A stretch of 64,000 nucleotides of DNA from Heterobilharzia americana (lineage: Eukaryota > Platyhelminthes > Trematoda > Strigeidida > Schistosomatidae). The notes beneath the pieces are model-generated. The model ran no database searches. It worked only from the letters and a program-made list of their open reading frames with translations, and was not told the DNA's origin. The position numbers were made by a program, and so were the translations under genes. Shown here piece after piece: positions 13,291-26,403 of the stretch. The first letter of the stretch is position 1; each line of letters opens with the position of its first letter. The DNA lies in the NCBI GenBank assembly GCA_944470555.2, contig OX104127.1, forward strand, positions 52,628,934-52,692,933. The letters run 5' to 3'.

Positions 13291-13840
13291 AGAAACCTGT
13301 GTGGAAGAACACTGGAAGTCTTTGAAAGCTATGTGGAAAGAAACCTGCACAACAGTATTAGGAAGTAAGAAGAAAGAAGATAAGGAATGGATCTCGACGG
13401 ATACATGGAAGCTGATAGAGCAAGGAGAGGAGGATGGTGAAGCAGAAGATAAACCAGTGCAAGGATGCTCAACGACAAGAGGAACTGAGTACAAAAAAAA
13501 AAACACTGAACAAAGCAGTAAAGAAGAGTGCACGCAAAGACAAAAGACACTTCTACGAAACACTGGCAAGTGAAGCAGAACAGGCTGCCGACTGGTAGGA
13601 GAGAGACCTGACAACATTGTATCAAATAACCAGGTTGCTATCAGGGAAGAGATCAACACAGATGAAACCAATGAAAGATGAAGAAGGAAATTTAATTACG
13701 AAAGAAGAGCAACAGAGGAAACAATGGGCTGACCACTTCAAAAAGCTCTTGAATCGACCACCATCTGCACTTCGTCCAGAAATACCTCCTGCAGCCGCCG
13801 AACTACAAGTGAACACAAATCCTCCAACAAAGTCGTAGTA

Positions 13841-14968
13841 ATGAACGTCATAATGCTACTGAAATGCTGGAAAGCAGCAGGACGAGATGGAATTCCGCCA
13901 GAAGCACTGAGAGCAGACGCAGAGACAACAACAGACATGCTCACACCACCACTGCAGAAGGAAAGATACCTGCCTATTGATTGGAAGAAGGGTTACCTTG
14001 TCAAACTCCCGAAAAAGGGAGACCTCAGTGTTTGCTAGAACTGGCACGGAATCAATCTCCTGTCCATCTACAGCAAGCAAAATATTAAGCCACATCATCC
14101 TGGAGAGGCTGAAGGATGCACTGGATTCAAAACTACGACCGGAACAGGCAGGCTTCAGGAAGTACAAATCATGTGCAGACCAAATTGCATCGCTTCGTAT
14201 CACCATAGAACAGAGCATAGAATGGCAATCAGCTCTCTATCTCAACTTCATCGACTTCGAGAAGGCCTTTGACAGCGTCGATCGAGAAGTAATTTGGAAA
14301 CTGCTTCAATACTACGGAATACCGCAAACCTTTATCCGCCTCATTCAACAACTATATGAAGATGCCACATGCCAAGTAATTCACAAGGGGAAGCTCAGTG
14401 ATGATTTTGAAGTAAGTGAAGACAGGAAGGAGTGAAACAAGGCTGTCTACTATCCCCCATGATATTCCTGATTGTGGTGGACTGGATCATGCAACAAACA
14501 GTGGGGAGCGAGAAGAGAGGGATACGCTAGCTGGATTGCAGAAAAGAACCCAGAAGGTCTGGATTTCGCCAAGATGACTTGTGCCTGATGTCACACAAAC
14601 TTGAAGATCTACAGGCGAAGACTAACAAGTTGTCAGAAGAGGCAGCGAAGACGGGACTTCAGGTGAATATAGAGAAGACAGAAGTGATGAAGATACCGCA
14701 CCACCACCATCAACAACAACAACAAACTCCAGTCACCATGAACGGGAGGGACTTAAAGGAAGTAACCTCCTTCACCTACACCTATCTAGGAAGCACTGTT
14801 TCAACTACAGGTGGCACAGGCACAGACGAGGATATCAAAGTCAGGATCGGAAAAGCAAGACAGGCGTTCATTAGCCTGAAACCAGTGTGGAGATCTTCAA
14901 AACTCGGCATGTGGAATAAGATCCGGATTTTCAACACCAACGTCAAGTCAGTGCTTCAATATGGTTGA
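13841..14968 (+). pseudogene. Copy C: reverse transcriptase region, broken
   Basis: The polymerase domain survives in pieces. 13841-14038 carries the AAGRDGIPPEAL finger motif and KLPKKGDLS. 13977-14435 carries QAGFRKYKSCADQI and the first catalytic block NFIDFEKAFDSVDRE. Just after that stop, another frame gives EGVKQGCLLSPMIFL (near 14425). 14579-14968 carries the region after the FADD box (DDLCLMSHKLEDLQ). The catalytic DD is in a disturbed context (GFRQDDL) because of a small insertion. A His/Gln-rich stretch near 14697-14730 comes from a CAC/CAA run present in all copies. Further downstream, RRKWRWIGHTLRR (about 15127) belongs to the C-terminal domain typical of RTE proteins. Confidence 0.8.
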
Positions 14969-15405
14969 GAGACTTGGCACGTCACGAAAGGGATTTCCAA
15001 TAAACTACAGACATTCATCAACAACTACTTACGCTCTCTACTGAAGATCAGATGGCCAGAAAGAATAAGCAACAAGGAGCAGTGGGAACGAACTAACGAA
15101 GCAAGAACCTATCGCTCAACAAATATGGAGGAGGAAGTGGAGATGGATTGGGCATACACTGAGAAGGCCGACTGGGGACATCACGCGTCAGGCCAGGCCC
15201 TCGAGTGCGATCCTCATGGGAAGCGACGAGTTGGACGTCCGAGGTGAGGGTGACATGGAGGAGATCGTGTGAGGAGGAAATAGGAGGTTGTGGTCTGTAG
15301 TGGAACCAGGTTGAAAAGATTTCAGAGAAGAGAGTGGAATGGAGACGTGCTACTGAAGCCCTATGTCCCATTAGGAACCCAAGGGAATAATAATAATAAA
15401 TAATT

Positions 15406-15420
15406 ATTTACTACTATGAA
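15406..15420 (+). repeat. Target-site duplication, right copy (RTE copy C)
   Basis: Exact repeat of 12107-12121, directly following the (AAT)n tail. Confidence 0.85.
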
Positions 15421-17185
15421 AAGATAAGCTATGGGATATATACAAAAAACATTAATCTAAAACGTTTTTTCCATTTACTAAATGCTACGTTGTTGTAATT
15501 ATAAAAATAAATTGCCTGCAATGCAGATCTCACTCGTTGTGACTGAGAAACTAATACATGTCAGAGTTCTTTATGGTGTTTTTTTGAGAATAGAAAGCAA
15601 CAAAACATACCTAAATCCTACCACACTGTTTTTAATTGCAAATATATTTTCACTTTTCTAAGAATCCTTCTGTGTTAGTAACAAAAGGATTGTGTATGTA
15701 TTTATTGACAGAAGTGTAGTTTCTGAATAATTTTAAAATAATTCGAAGTGGAGGTTCAAATTACGCTCTAATTCAATGAATATTTGAATTTACTGTGATG
15801 GAAAGGATAATCTTTCATAAACGATTAACTTAGCTTCCCATAGTGAATAAAAATTGTCAAAGTCAATCCTGAAACAACATATGAGTATTCTCACCTCTAA
15901 CAATTGCTCAGCAACCCTCAATTACGAAATGTTTCTGGGGTATCACATCCTTGTTTAAGTCATTTATCGTCATTTGACTTGTATACGATGTATTTCTCAA
16001 TTAATGTTTGATTAAAAAGTTCTCATTTTACCTAGTGACAATAAAAACTTAGTTTTATATTCAAGCAAATGTAAATGAACTGTTAGATACTTCACCTTTA
16101 TCATTTGATGTAAACATTCAACATTGTTGATACAGAACCAGTTTAAAATTACACTGATTGTTATGGATAGAAGCTAGAAAGTGAAAAATGGACAGTTTCA
16201 GTGTGACCAAATTAAATACTATTCATTCAGATGAGTTTTTCAGCATAGAAAATAATTGTTAAACAATTTTGCTTTGTTTATTTTGAACCTTATATTCACT
16301 GTTCAATTCTGCTAGACATTTTACTGTTTATACTTTATAACAGTCAAGTCTTTTTAAGTATTATTCATCGTTTTTTAAGATAATCTATTAAATCTGTTTG
16401 TTGCGTCAGGTTTTAAAGAGCTTTTTCTGTATCTGCGATTTATGAAATATTACCTGTAGATGAAAACGTGATTCAGCATGCATCTATATTCTCTTTTTGA
16501 TGTCATTTTATGAAGCTATATAACATACAGCAAACAGCTTTATCTGATAGAGCATAACTCTGAATCAAAAACTGTCTCTGGTATTCATTTGAAAGGATAT
16601 AGTTGTAGAAGAGAGGTTCTACATAGTTTGATTTATTTGCTCAGTTGACCAACGTTTTATACATTACATCTTCATCATAAGCATTATTCCATCATTTTTT
16701 TAATGACTTTTTGTAGCTGCTTTGTTTTAGCAAATTAAGGTTTACCTTAAATTCCATCCCTTGGGCAATATCCCATTTTATAGGTTGAAATATTCCTAAG
16801 GAAAGATTTAATGTGGATTTACAAGATAGTCTACCGGTCTTAAGGATTATAATTCGATATTCAAACCAGCCTCGATAATCTTGAACAGTTCGGTAAACAG
16901 GACCCTTGAATACGTGGAAAATGAATTGAAGTAGAGGTAGCATAAAACTTTTCTAAATCCATTTTCGTTCTTTCAAATTTCTAATTCAGATGTTTTCGTT
17001 TAATCTAGCTTTCTTTTGGAAAGTACTAAATTATTCAAAGATAAATGCATTAGGATAATATAATTAGAAGACGTAGATTATTTGAACAAAATGTGATGTA
17101 TTAGCGCTATACATTTCGAACAATCTGATCTCCCACACATTTACTTGTTAAGGCATTATATATAAGGTATTTCTATAAAACCTTA
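15421..17185. other. AT-rich spacer, no gene recognised
   Basis: Only short frames without motifs on either strand; no repeat that I can match within the window. Confidence 0.4.
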
Positions 17186-17189
17186 CGTT

Positions 17190-18705
17190 TCACAAAATTG
17201 CAACCAAATATCTCAAACCTCGTTCGATTCGCTAAATCTCATATTGATAGTTACAGTGAGAAGTTAAATGGATTAGTTGAACTTCATGTTCATTCTTCAT
17301 GTGTACTATCTGATATTTCATTAATTTATCATATCAAGTTCGTCAATTTTTGTAGTTCTATCATCAAAGAAGAAGACAAAACAGAAGCTGTCAAAATCTT
17401 GTACTAATGAATCTCATGTTATCTCATTCCCAATTAATCCAGAAGAATATGTGACGAATGTATTGTCTATTCAACTTTCGACGTGTGAGAAGGAAGCGCT
17501 TTCCCTTGGATTCAGTTTTTCGGTTCCCCACATGAAAGTTTCGGATTTGACTATTGACGCCTACTTTAAAAGTCCTTGATATCAGTTATTTCCCATTGTT
17601 CCAACCTCCTCAGATAATAAGAGTTGGGTGAGGGCTAAGTCAGTGGATATTGCCCATCAGTTCCATAGTTCAGGCCCAAGACAGTGAAGTATCCTAACTT
17701 CACAACATTTCAAAGCCCTACAAGGACTTCAGAATAGATCTGATATAATCATTCTCAAACCCAATAAAGGGTTGGGTGTGGTTGTGATGAACAAATATGG
17801 TTACAAAAACAAGATGATGTCTATCCTCGGCGATGAAAGTAAATTTATGGCTAGTGTTCCATCAGATGACCTTAGAAAATTAGAATGCAAAGTAACATCT
17901 AGTCCGGTAAAACTCCTGAATATCAATGTTATCAGCAAGGAGGAATTCGCTTCCCTCAAATCAATGGAATCTGAGCTACCTAGTCTGAATGGATTGCCTA
18001 AAATGCACAAAACATATAATCTTTTACGTCCTATACTCTCCATGTTCCGTCCACCTACACATAAAGTGGCGAAATGGTTAGCAAAAACCTTAATTCCTAT
18101 TCGAAATGAATTATGTAAGTTTTCTTTAAAAGATACTTTTGAACTTGTTGATTATGTTAGTGATATTAATATCAAAGACAAGAGGTTGTATTCATTTGAT
18201 GTCAACTCATTATTTACTAATGTACCCGTGATTAAAACCATTGACATTCTTTGTGACCGTATATCTTCCAGTAATCCTTCTTTCCCTATCCCCTCAACGT
18301 GTTTGAGAGAGCCGTTATTATTGTGTACTAATAAAGTTCATTTCACATTTGAAGGTGAACATTTTCGACAAATAGATGATGTGGTTATGAGAAGTCCCTT
18401 AGGATCATTGCTAGCTGATATTTACATGTCACACATTGAGGGCTTGACCGGCGATCTCATCAATAAAGTTACTCTCTATAAACGTCATGTTGATGATATA
18501 ATCATGATATGTGATAAGCATGAAGATGCGACATGTTTGTTAGAAAGATTTAACAACTTACAAAACAACATTAGCCTAACATGTGAAGAAAAGAACGAAA
18601 ACCGTCTGCCATTCTTGGATATACTCCTAAGTCGTAGAAATGGTGGTTAAATAAAACGGCCGATCTACAGGAAACCTACTAAGGCAGGTCATTATTTAAG
18701 TTCCC
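17190..18705 (+). mobile_element. PLE-3: Penelope-like element, RT portion
   Basis: A Penelope-like copy that keeps most of the reverse transcriptase. The N-terminal region (17198-17760) is interrupted by stops but contains EKEALSLGFSFSVP and IIILKPNKGLGVVVMNK, typical of the PLE N-terminus. The long frame 17772-18650 gives LPSLNGLPKMHK, then RLYSFDVNSLFTNVP, then DDVVMRSPLGSLLADIYM, then YKRHVDDIIMI (a YxDD box with His in place of Tyr), then RLPFLDILLSRR. After a stop at 18648 the frame resumes as KRPIYRKPTKAGHYLSSHS and then ends. No GIY-YIG domain follows, so the 3' part is deleted or replaced. Confidence 0.85.
17772..18650 (+). pseudogene. PLE-3 reverse transcriptase frame
   Basis: A 292-residue open frame holding RT motifs 2 to 6 of a PLE. 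The palm motif FDVNSLFTNVP is near residues 140-150 and the catalytic HVDD near residue 238. The two catalytic aspartates remain, but the preceding aromatic residue is His. It is the longest uninterrupted PLE frame in the window. The first ATG is internal to the element, so the frame is a fragment and not a gene with its own start. Confidence 0.8.
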
Positions 18706-19684
18706 ATAGTTGATGAACACTCATTTTCTTATGTTATTAGTTTTATGCCCTTCTTTATTCATACCACTACCATAAGTCATTTTCAATCGTGACGTAACAC
18801 TTCATATTACCTATTCTCTATTTCGCTATAGTATTCGCATCATTTTCATCCCACCTGAATATAATAATATAATTCATCACTACGTCATTATTATTTGACC
18901 TTTAACAAATACACACACATTTATGCCTCACTAAATGTACATAAATGAATCATTATCTATAGATTTTGTCTCCTAATTTCGTAATTGTTCAGTCAATATT
19001 GATTTCATTGTACAACAGTTCCACCATTCCATTCGATTTGATCTCCATTCGCCTATAACACTGACTGATTCGATAGGGTGAAAATTGTACATCGTGCCTT
19101 ATTTCAGCTAATATATTTCACTTATTCTCATGGATTTATAATCGTAGAGGCTGAAGAAGAAGCTATTGAAAACAATCGTTCGTTTAAATTATTCTTGTTC
19201 CCAAATTCTTTCTAGTTTTTGGCCATCGCGCATTATACTATTAGTTTTTGTGAAAACCCTTATCACTGTCTTATCGAATCAGATCGTTCATGCAATTTAT
19301 TCTTATCATTCGAAAAAACATTTTCCCATTCGAGAAACTGTATGTCTTATGGCAGATTTTTCTTAATGAAGTAATACACTGAACACATTTCCCCATAGAT
19401 ACATATATGTGATATGTGCTGTTTACTATATGCCACATGATAACAGATCCGATAGTTCATTTCAACGATCAAAGTCAAATCTATAAGCTAGAAAAATAGA
19501 TTGACAGAAGAGAACCATTACTATATAATACCATGTTATACAGATAAATACGGCAGTGTTTTATATTACCTAGCTGGTAAAAATTTTTTTAATTCATTTA
19601 ATAACTAAAGCGAATACAATGAAACCAAACCCACATCATAATTATCATAATTTCTTTGAAAATATGCGTTAATACAATCTTACG
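18706..19684 (+). other. Unassigned region after PLE-3
   Basis: T-rich sequence without coding features. Its pyrimidine-rich composition resembles the 3' non-coding stretch behind PLE-1, so it may be the tail of PLE-3, but I found no 70-base repeats. Confidence 0.3.
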
Positions 19685-22600
19685 TCTGGTTAACTAGTTC
19701 AATAGTTACTAGCCGGTCCTAAGTCCGAGTAGAGGGAAGGTTGGGCAAAAGGCTAGCAACTTTACCTCGGAAAACAAATCCAGTCGCTAAAGAAACTTCA
19801 AAGCACAAACAAAATATAAAAAGTAAAAACAAAATTATTCCTTGCTGGAATCGGAGAGGTGAAATGACGCCGGTTGGCGAGAGCCTTCAGGAAGCCAATT
19901 GGCCAATGTGTCTTCCAGCCCTCGATGAAAGCGAAAGTAAGCGCGGAGACATGGAATGTCCGCACCATGTTTGAACCTAGTGAGGCTGGCCAGATTGCGA
20001 GCGAGATGAGAAGGCATCGCATTGAAGTGTTAGAAATTTGCGAAAGCAGGTGGAATGGAAGTGGACTGTCCAAACTGTCAACTGGAGAATCAATAATCTA
20101 CTCCCATATTGTCACCCACACGACAACCACGAACACAGTGAGTTTTTGAGTAGCTATCATGATGTCCCCAACAGCATCGAAGGTCCTCATGCAGTGGGAA
20201 CCAATTTCCTCCACGATCACGTTCATGAGTGCAAGGTTCAACTCAAAAGGAAGACAGGTCACAATCGTGCAATGCTACGCACCGTCAAATAATTTAGATC
20301 AAGAGAAGAAAGAGGAATTCTATAGACAACTGCAATCAAGACTGGAAAATATCTCAGTTGGCGACATCGAAATTCTATTAGGCGACATGAATGTGAAACT
20401 GGGAGAAGATAATAAAGGAAGAGAACTCATCATGTGTCGAGAGGTACTCGGTGATCTGATGGGTGGGAACGAAGAACTGTTTGCAGATTTCTGCGCATTC
20501 AATGTTTTGGTGATTGGAGGCAGTTTGAACAAACACAAGGATATTCACGAAGCGACATGGATTCAGTTTCACCAGATGGACACACTACACTAAAAATCAG
20601 ATCGAATTCACCTCGATCTCAAGAAAGTGGAGACGCAGTCTACTGGACACAAGGACAAGAAGAGGAGCAGATGAATGCTGAGACCACTATCTGGTGCAAG
20701 GAACCTTATGTCCAAATCACGTTGAAGGCCTTCAAGGAAGTTGGTGGTAGATCACAGTTCAAGATCAACACCCAGAAACTGACGGACAAGACTACAAATG
20801 ACATCTTCACGTCAACCATCAAGATAAAATGGAAGGTATCGAGCAGCATCCCTTAAGGAACCTGCGTGGAATAACACTGGAACTCTCTGGAGGAAATGTG
20901 GAAAGAAACCTACATAATTGGATTCGGAAGTAAGAGGGAACAAGATAAGAAATGTATCTCGACGGACACATGGAAGCTGATAGAGCATGGAGAGTAAGAT
21001 GGTGAAGCAGAAGATAAACCAGTGCAAGGATGCACAACGAAAAGAAGAACTGAACACATTGTATAAAAGACTGGACAAAGAAGTGGAGAAGAGTGTGCGC
21101 AAAGACGAGAGACACTTCTACGACACATTGGCAAGTGAAGCAGAACAGGCATCTGGTAGGAGACAGAGACCTGACAACATTGTGTCAAATAACAAGGTTA
21201 CTATCCAGGACGAGATCAACGAACACGGGACCAATGAACGATACTGAAGAAAAGCTAGCGGAGAAAGAGGAGAAGCAAAGGAAACAAAACGATGGGCTGA
21301 CCACCGAAAAATCTCTTGACTCGACCATCCCTACCGCCTGCAACAGGTCTAAGTATACAACCAACAATAGCAGAACTACCAGTGAACATAAGCACTCTGA
21401 CAAAAGCAGTTCTGAATACCATAAAGTTGTTGAAATTCCAGAAACCAGCAGGACCAGATGAAATACCTCCAGAAGCACTGAAAATAAAGATAGAGAGAAC
21501 AGCGGACATGCTTACATCACTACTGTAGAAGCTTTGGAAGGAAGGAAAGGTACATGGCGACTGGAAGAAGGGCAACCTTGTGAAACCTAAAAAAAAGTGA
21601 GACCTAGGCTTTTGCAAGGACTGGCGAGGAATCACGCCCACGTACACCCAAATCAAAATATTAGGCCACACGACCCTGGAGAGACTAAACGATGCGCTGG
21701 ATTCAAAACTACCACCAGGACAGGCTGGCTAAATTCAGGAAGAACAAATCATGTCCGGATCAAATCAAAACATTACGCATCATCATAGAACAGAGTATAT
21801 ATAGCAGTCAAACCACCACCTCAACTTCATCCACTTCCAAAAGGCCTTCGACAGCGTAGACCCAGAACTAATTTGTCAGGCAGCTGCTTCAACACTACGG
21901 TCTTAGTGCCACAAGCCCTCATCAACCTCATTCAACAGCTATACTACATACCAGGTGGTTCACAATGGAAAGCTCAGTGACGCCTTTCAAGTGAAGACGG
22001 GTTGACAGGTAAGATAAGATTGCCGCCCACTGTCACTGATCATCTTTCTGACTGTTGCCCACTGGATCATGCAGCCAACCATGAGGAGCGAAAAGATGGG
22101 CATACGATGTTACACGGATGAAAAGGTATTAGAAGATTTGGATTTCGCCAGTGACCATATGTGTCTATTGTCTTATCACACAAACTCGAAGATCTACAGG
22201 AGAAAACTAACAAGTTGACAGAAGAGGCAGGACAGGGAAAGCCGGAATTCAAGTGAACGTGGAGAAGACAGAGGTGATGAAGATACCCAACCAACAACAC
22301 CAACACCAACAACAATACCCAATCAACAACATCAAGCAATAATCACCATCATCGGCAGAAAGCGAAACCAAGCTGTCTATCTCACCCACACCTACCTAAG
22401 CAGACAGCATCGTTTCAACTACAGGTGGCACAGGTACAGATGACGGTGTCAAAACCAGGATCAGAAAGACAGCAAGACAGGCTTTCACTAATCTGAAATC
22501 AGTGTGGAGATCTACTGCACTCCACTCAGCACAAAGCACAAAGCACAAAGAACATGATGCGGATAAATTAACACCAATTCAGTGAAGTCTGTGCTTCGAT

Positions 22601-23070
22601 GTGACGGTTCAGAAATTCGGCGCGTCACGAAAGGCATTTGCAACAAACTTCAGATATTCATCAACAGCTGCGTACGCTGGCTCGATAGTGAAGATGGAGA
22701 TCACATGGCTGGAATAATAACAATAATAATAACAATGAGGCACAAGGAACTCTGACTTGGAGATGAACCAACGAAGCAAGAACCTATTGCCAAACAAATA
22801 TGCAGAAGGAAGTTGAGATGGATTGGTGACACAGTGAGAAGGCCTACTGAGGACATTGCGCACGAGGCCGTCGAGTGGAACTGAAAGGGGAAATGACGAG
22901 TTGGGCGTCTGAGGTGAGGTTGACGTGGAGGAGATCATGTGGAGTTGAAATGAAATTTTGTGTACAGTGTTTGAAGCAGGTTTGAAAGACTGAAGGGAAG
23001 CGAGTGGAATGGAGACGTGCTACTGAAGCTATATGTTCTACTAGGAACACAAGGGAAAAATAATAATAAC
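19685..23070 (+). mobile_element. RTE-clade LINE copy D, degenerate near full length
   Basis: Begins with the same leader as copy C (GCCGGTCCTAAGTCCGAG near 19710) and ends with CTACTGAAGCTATATGTTCT and an (AATAAT)n tail. The endonuclease is split between 19874-20149 (WNVRTMFEPSEAGQI, EICESRWNG) and 20159-20593 (QCYAPSNN, GDMNVKLG). Reverse transcriptase remnants follow, with a fingers motif AGPDEIPPEAL near 21450 and KAFDSVDPE near 21842 in a shifted frame. Stops and shifts are frequent. The 3' 1.4 kb is nearly the same as copy B, which makes B and D a subfamily separate from C and from A/F. I could not find a clear target-site duplication. Confidence 0.85.
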
Positions 23071-23454
23071 ACCAAATCAAAAGTTTCTGTTTTTCCACAA
23101 CTGTTATCTGAAAAATACTTTTTGCAGTCAAATATTTTTCAAATTCGTCTTCATATATATAGGAGTATCACAGAATTACCTAAGAAGTGAGAAGTAGATC
23201 GCTGATTTAAAGCGGTATAAACTTTGAAACATAACCTTCTGATTTTAGTGTAATATTTACTCAAGGAGTGTTGATGAAGAATCACATTTTCCAAACACCT
23301 ACTGGATTGATTTTTCAGGACTGCGGACTTCCCGCAACTGTCTATATGTGACTGAACATTTCGATATTGAATGTGTACTACGCTGACGTTGTTGTAATTG
23401 AAAAATATAGTTTGCGAAATATATGTATAGAATATGATTTATTGATGCTCATCG

Positions 23455-23530
23455 AGGTACATTTACATCCAGTTGACGAGTCTCAGATCGAATAAAATCC
23501 ATTTCTTGGATCTCACTGCCGGCCGATAAG
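23455..23530 (+). mobile_element. SM-alpha-type SINE remnant with decayed hammerhead
   Basis: The string ACATCCAGTTGACGAGTCTC followed by a TTGGATCTCACTG segment matches the hammerhead part of the SM-alpha copies at 51.1-51.5 kb (ACATCCAGCTGACGAGTCCC ... CTGGATTGCACT). The first core base is changed (TTGACGA for CTGAYGA) and the stem II and GAAA portion is scrambled, so it should not cleave. The tRNA-like head is not visible upstream. Confidence 0.6.
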
Positions 23531-23544
23531 CATAATGAAATGTA

Positions 23545-25380
23545 GAGAAAATCTGTTTTACAAAGCTGAGTGAAAACAAGAACTTCTTTATAACCTTGAA
23601 AATATTTTTTTTAAAATTTTGTTGCTTTACAACTATATGATTCTGAAGACTAAATCGTCCTAAAAATGAGGAAAACCTGACGCTATGACCTTTATAAAAG
23701 CTATAGTGTAGCAATGTGGGACTCACAAACAATTTATTAGTAATAAATAAGCTAATCTTAACCCTAGTCTCATGTGAGCGATAATGTTATATCCAATTAT
23801 GAACAAACTAAATTAAATTATATATTGTCATATCGAAATAATAGAGGAGTCATTGATCTCTGCCTCAAGGCATATAAATAAAGCAGCTTCAGAAGCAAAT
23901 CTAATGGGCTTACTTTATAAATACTGTTAGCTGATTTTCAATATTTTCGGTTGCGAAACATATCACCGAGATACGTTAGAAAATGGATGTTTTTATACTT
24001 CTTCGACCTATTTAAGAACCATTTTAGGGTTATACACTACAGTATCCTGAGACTTCAAGTATTAGAAAGTTTAGATCATTTAAACGTGTTCTAAACTAAT
24101 TTATTGTCACGCTGAACAGCTCTTAGTAAATTCGGGTTTATAAACCAGGATTCAAGTTGTTGTTACTTTGAGTCTTAATTTAGCATTCCTATTTGACATT
24201 CCTTTGTATTATCGTGCCTGGTCTCTTCACGAATTGACTAACTTATGGGTGATAAGAATATTTGGAAGCCTTTGTAAAAACAAACGGCAGGATTCAGACA
24301 GGTTGCGTATTTTATATTTCTTGGCATTTTTAGTGCATCAAAAATAGAGTAGATGGATTATATTCACTCTATTTTAGCTTTATAGCTGAGAAACAACATG
24401 TGGATAATGAAGATTGTTCTGTGCTGCAGAACACGATTCAGGCAGATGAAACTAACATGACTCAATTTATCCAGATATGTTTGCAAGCGAACTATTTGTT
24501 AGCAATGCATCCGTTATATGCGCCACTCCCTCATAAGCATTCTCTTTCAGTGCGATAGATTTTGGTAATATGTGTATTAATTAACCGTAACAGTGGATGC
24601 TGTTACGGTTGTTTTTGTAATGTAAGGTTTTTCCAAGTCTGGGTGAATGATTAATAAGGTACTCGGAGTACACAGGAAGTACTTGTCCACAAAAATTACC
24701 TTTTGTCTCATTTACTGGGAAATAAACATAACATTATATGAGAACTAACTGAAAAAAGTGTCTCAAATACTTGCACCACGTAACATACTATTGACCGAAA
24801 TCAGTAGTTTTACGCCACTCCAATCAATCAGCAATGCTTGCTAGACAGCTAAAACCTATCTACGCACTAGAAAGCGTATTCACTCATTTAATGTTGTGGT
24901 CATCATCAATGTATTTCGGCTAATTAATTCCAGAAAGTAGAATTGTTCAAACTACCTGAAATTTGGCTAGCTACTTCAGTTGACTAGTCATGGTTAGATA
25001 CAACTTAGGTGTTTGCAAAAATATCCAGTGAGTGGCCTAAGACTGGTCATATTAATCAGTAGTATATCCCATACAGTTACGCTTTGGTAAATGTTGATAC
25101 CATTTTTAATGCCGAGCACATCATATTACATGATCTGGATGTTTTAGCTTCTACTAGAAACTGTGGTGACATTCCTCACCATCAACTGTATATTTTGCAA
25201 ACGCCTATTTGAATCCTTTTGATAGTTGTGACTAAAATAGATGTCCATCGATTACTAACAGGTTAACTCAAGGTTACTGGTAGTTGTTTCTAGAGTTGCA
25301 AGATGATCATGGATAGTAGGTCAATATTGCACCATCAAAAACTGTTTACAGGATAACAAAGTTATTGCGGTACAAAGTAG
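23545..25380. other. AT-rich spacer, no gene recognised
   Basis: No coding or repeat signature that I can support. Confidence 0.4.
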
Positions 25381-25389
25381 TACACACCC

Positions 25390-25695
25390 ATTCTCTCATC
25401 TAGAGTCAAACCCGGTGGTTTACATCAAGGTGATATATCGCGATGTTCTGGTGAGTTGTGACCGGTGGAGTGAAGCAGATCTGACCTGAGGACAAATCTC
25501 AGCCACATCACTGGATGGAGGTTACATCATGTCGTGAATTAGCAGAATTAAGAAATGTACACCACTAAGTCCCGACCAAACAGCCTAATCATGACAAACT
25601 TACCATAAGACCTGAAGGTTCTATGTTCGGTCTTTGGTGAAATCACATGTGTGAGTTCCATAGTAGGACGAGAAAGCTGAGTGTTACTCTCAAGC
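25390..25695 (+). mobile_element. Decayed tRNA-headed SINE of the second hammerhead family
   Basis: The stretch AGACCTGAAGGTTCTATGTTCGG (about 25608-25630) resembles the body and B box of the SINE copies at 27.1-27.5 kb. It is followed at the expected distance by GAGTTCCATAGTAGGACGAGAAAGC (25653-25677), which matches a hammerhead stem II, GARA and start of stem III. The CUGA part of the core is lost. The left border is uncertain. Confidence 0.5.
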
Positions 25696-25725
25696 TTTAA
25701 ACGGCTCTTCAAATGATGTCAGATA

Positions 25726-26055
25726 GTGATTTATGTCAACTTAAAATCAGTGAATCCTAACAGCCCTCCAGTCTGTTGGTTTCTTGAAGATATTTCTTTT
25801 GAAGGGAGAATTCTTCTCGTTATCTGCAAATCGAAAAATTTGGCTATGCTTTTTGTTCACTTTTTCATGCCAGATGAGTCTTATCGAAATGCTTCAATAT
25901 CAGATTACCAACGAATCTTTGATGGCAACCCAGAAGCATATCATCCATATACAAATAGCACAATTTCATACCATGAACACTGTTTAATTGTGCATGTACC
26001 AATTTTCTCGAATACAGGGTTTAATGTGAATGTCATCATCGATTCATCAAATTAG
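25726..26055 (+). other. Unassigned 109-residue open frame
   Basis: An open frame with a mixed, non-repetitive composition (for example PDESYRNASISDYQRIFDG and NPEAYHPYTNSTISYHEH). I recognise no domain. It has no obvious signal peptide or membrane helix, and no supported splice sites. It sits just after a SINE fragment in the region downstream of the neurexin gene. It could be an exon of an unrecognised gene, a piece of an old element, or chance. Confidence 0.15.
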
Positions 26056-26403
26056 GCTCAGTGCTACTCACTTTTCAGCTTAACTGTACCTATGGAACTA
26101 GTTAAATAAGGCAGGTGTTTAGTCATATCAGTCTTTAGATATGAAGTCATTGCCAGCTTCATTGACAGAAAGTGAAGCTATATTGACAGGAATTAGGATA
26201 TTGCCACTTAACAAACACGTTTTGACACTAATATATCTGCCTAGTCTATGCTGAGCCATACTGAACATCTAAAGCAACATCACAGGCAGTCTGTTCACAT
26301 TCCTTTTCTCAACAACTTAGTCCAAAATCATAAAAGTGGGTATAATTCGGAAATGTTATCTGTTGGTAGGGAAATATTAGTGCGGGATAACAACTGCATT
26401 AAC

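Larger units (their letters stand above)
12122..15405 (+). mobile_element. RTE-clade LINE copy C (SR2-like), near full length
   Basis: The best-preserved LINE in the window, about 3.28 kb between exact 15-base target-site duplications. It has a short leader (GCCGGTCCTAAGCCCGGG near 12154), an endonuclease frame, a reverse transcriptase frame and an arginine-rich C-terminal part, then CTACTGAAGCCCTATGTCCC and an (AATAAT)n tail. RTE elements such as SR2 of Schistosoma mansoni are known to be compact, with one main ORF coding for endonuclease and reverse transcriptase and a short AT-rich repeat at the 3' end; this copy fits. It is inactivated by a few frameshifts and stops (near 13270, 13574, 14035, 14435 and 14970). 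Because the copy is complete and its duplication is perfect, it is probably the youngest LINE insertion here. Confidence 0.9.

Noticed and set aside
14697..14730. His/Gln-rich tract that might suggest a host polyglutamine protein
   Set aside because: It is a CAC/CAA run at the same place in every RTE copy (for example near 6990, 9680 and 22290), so it belongs to the element.
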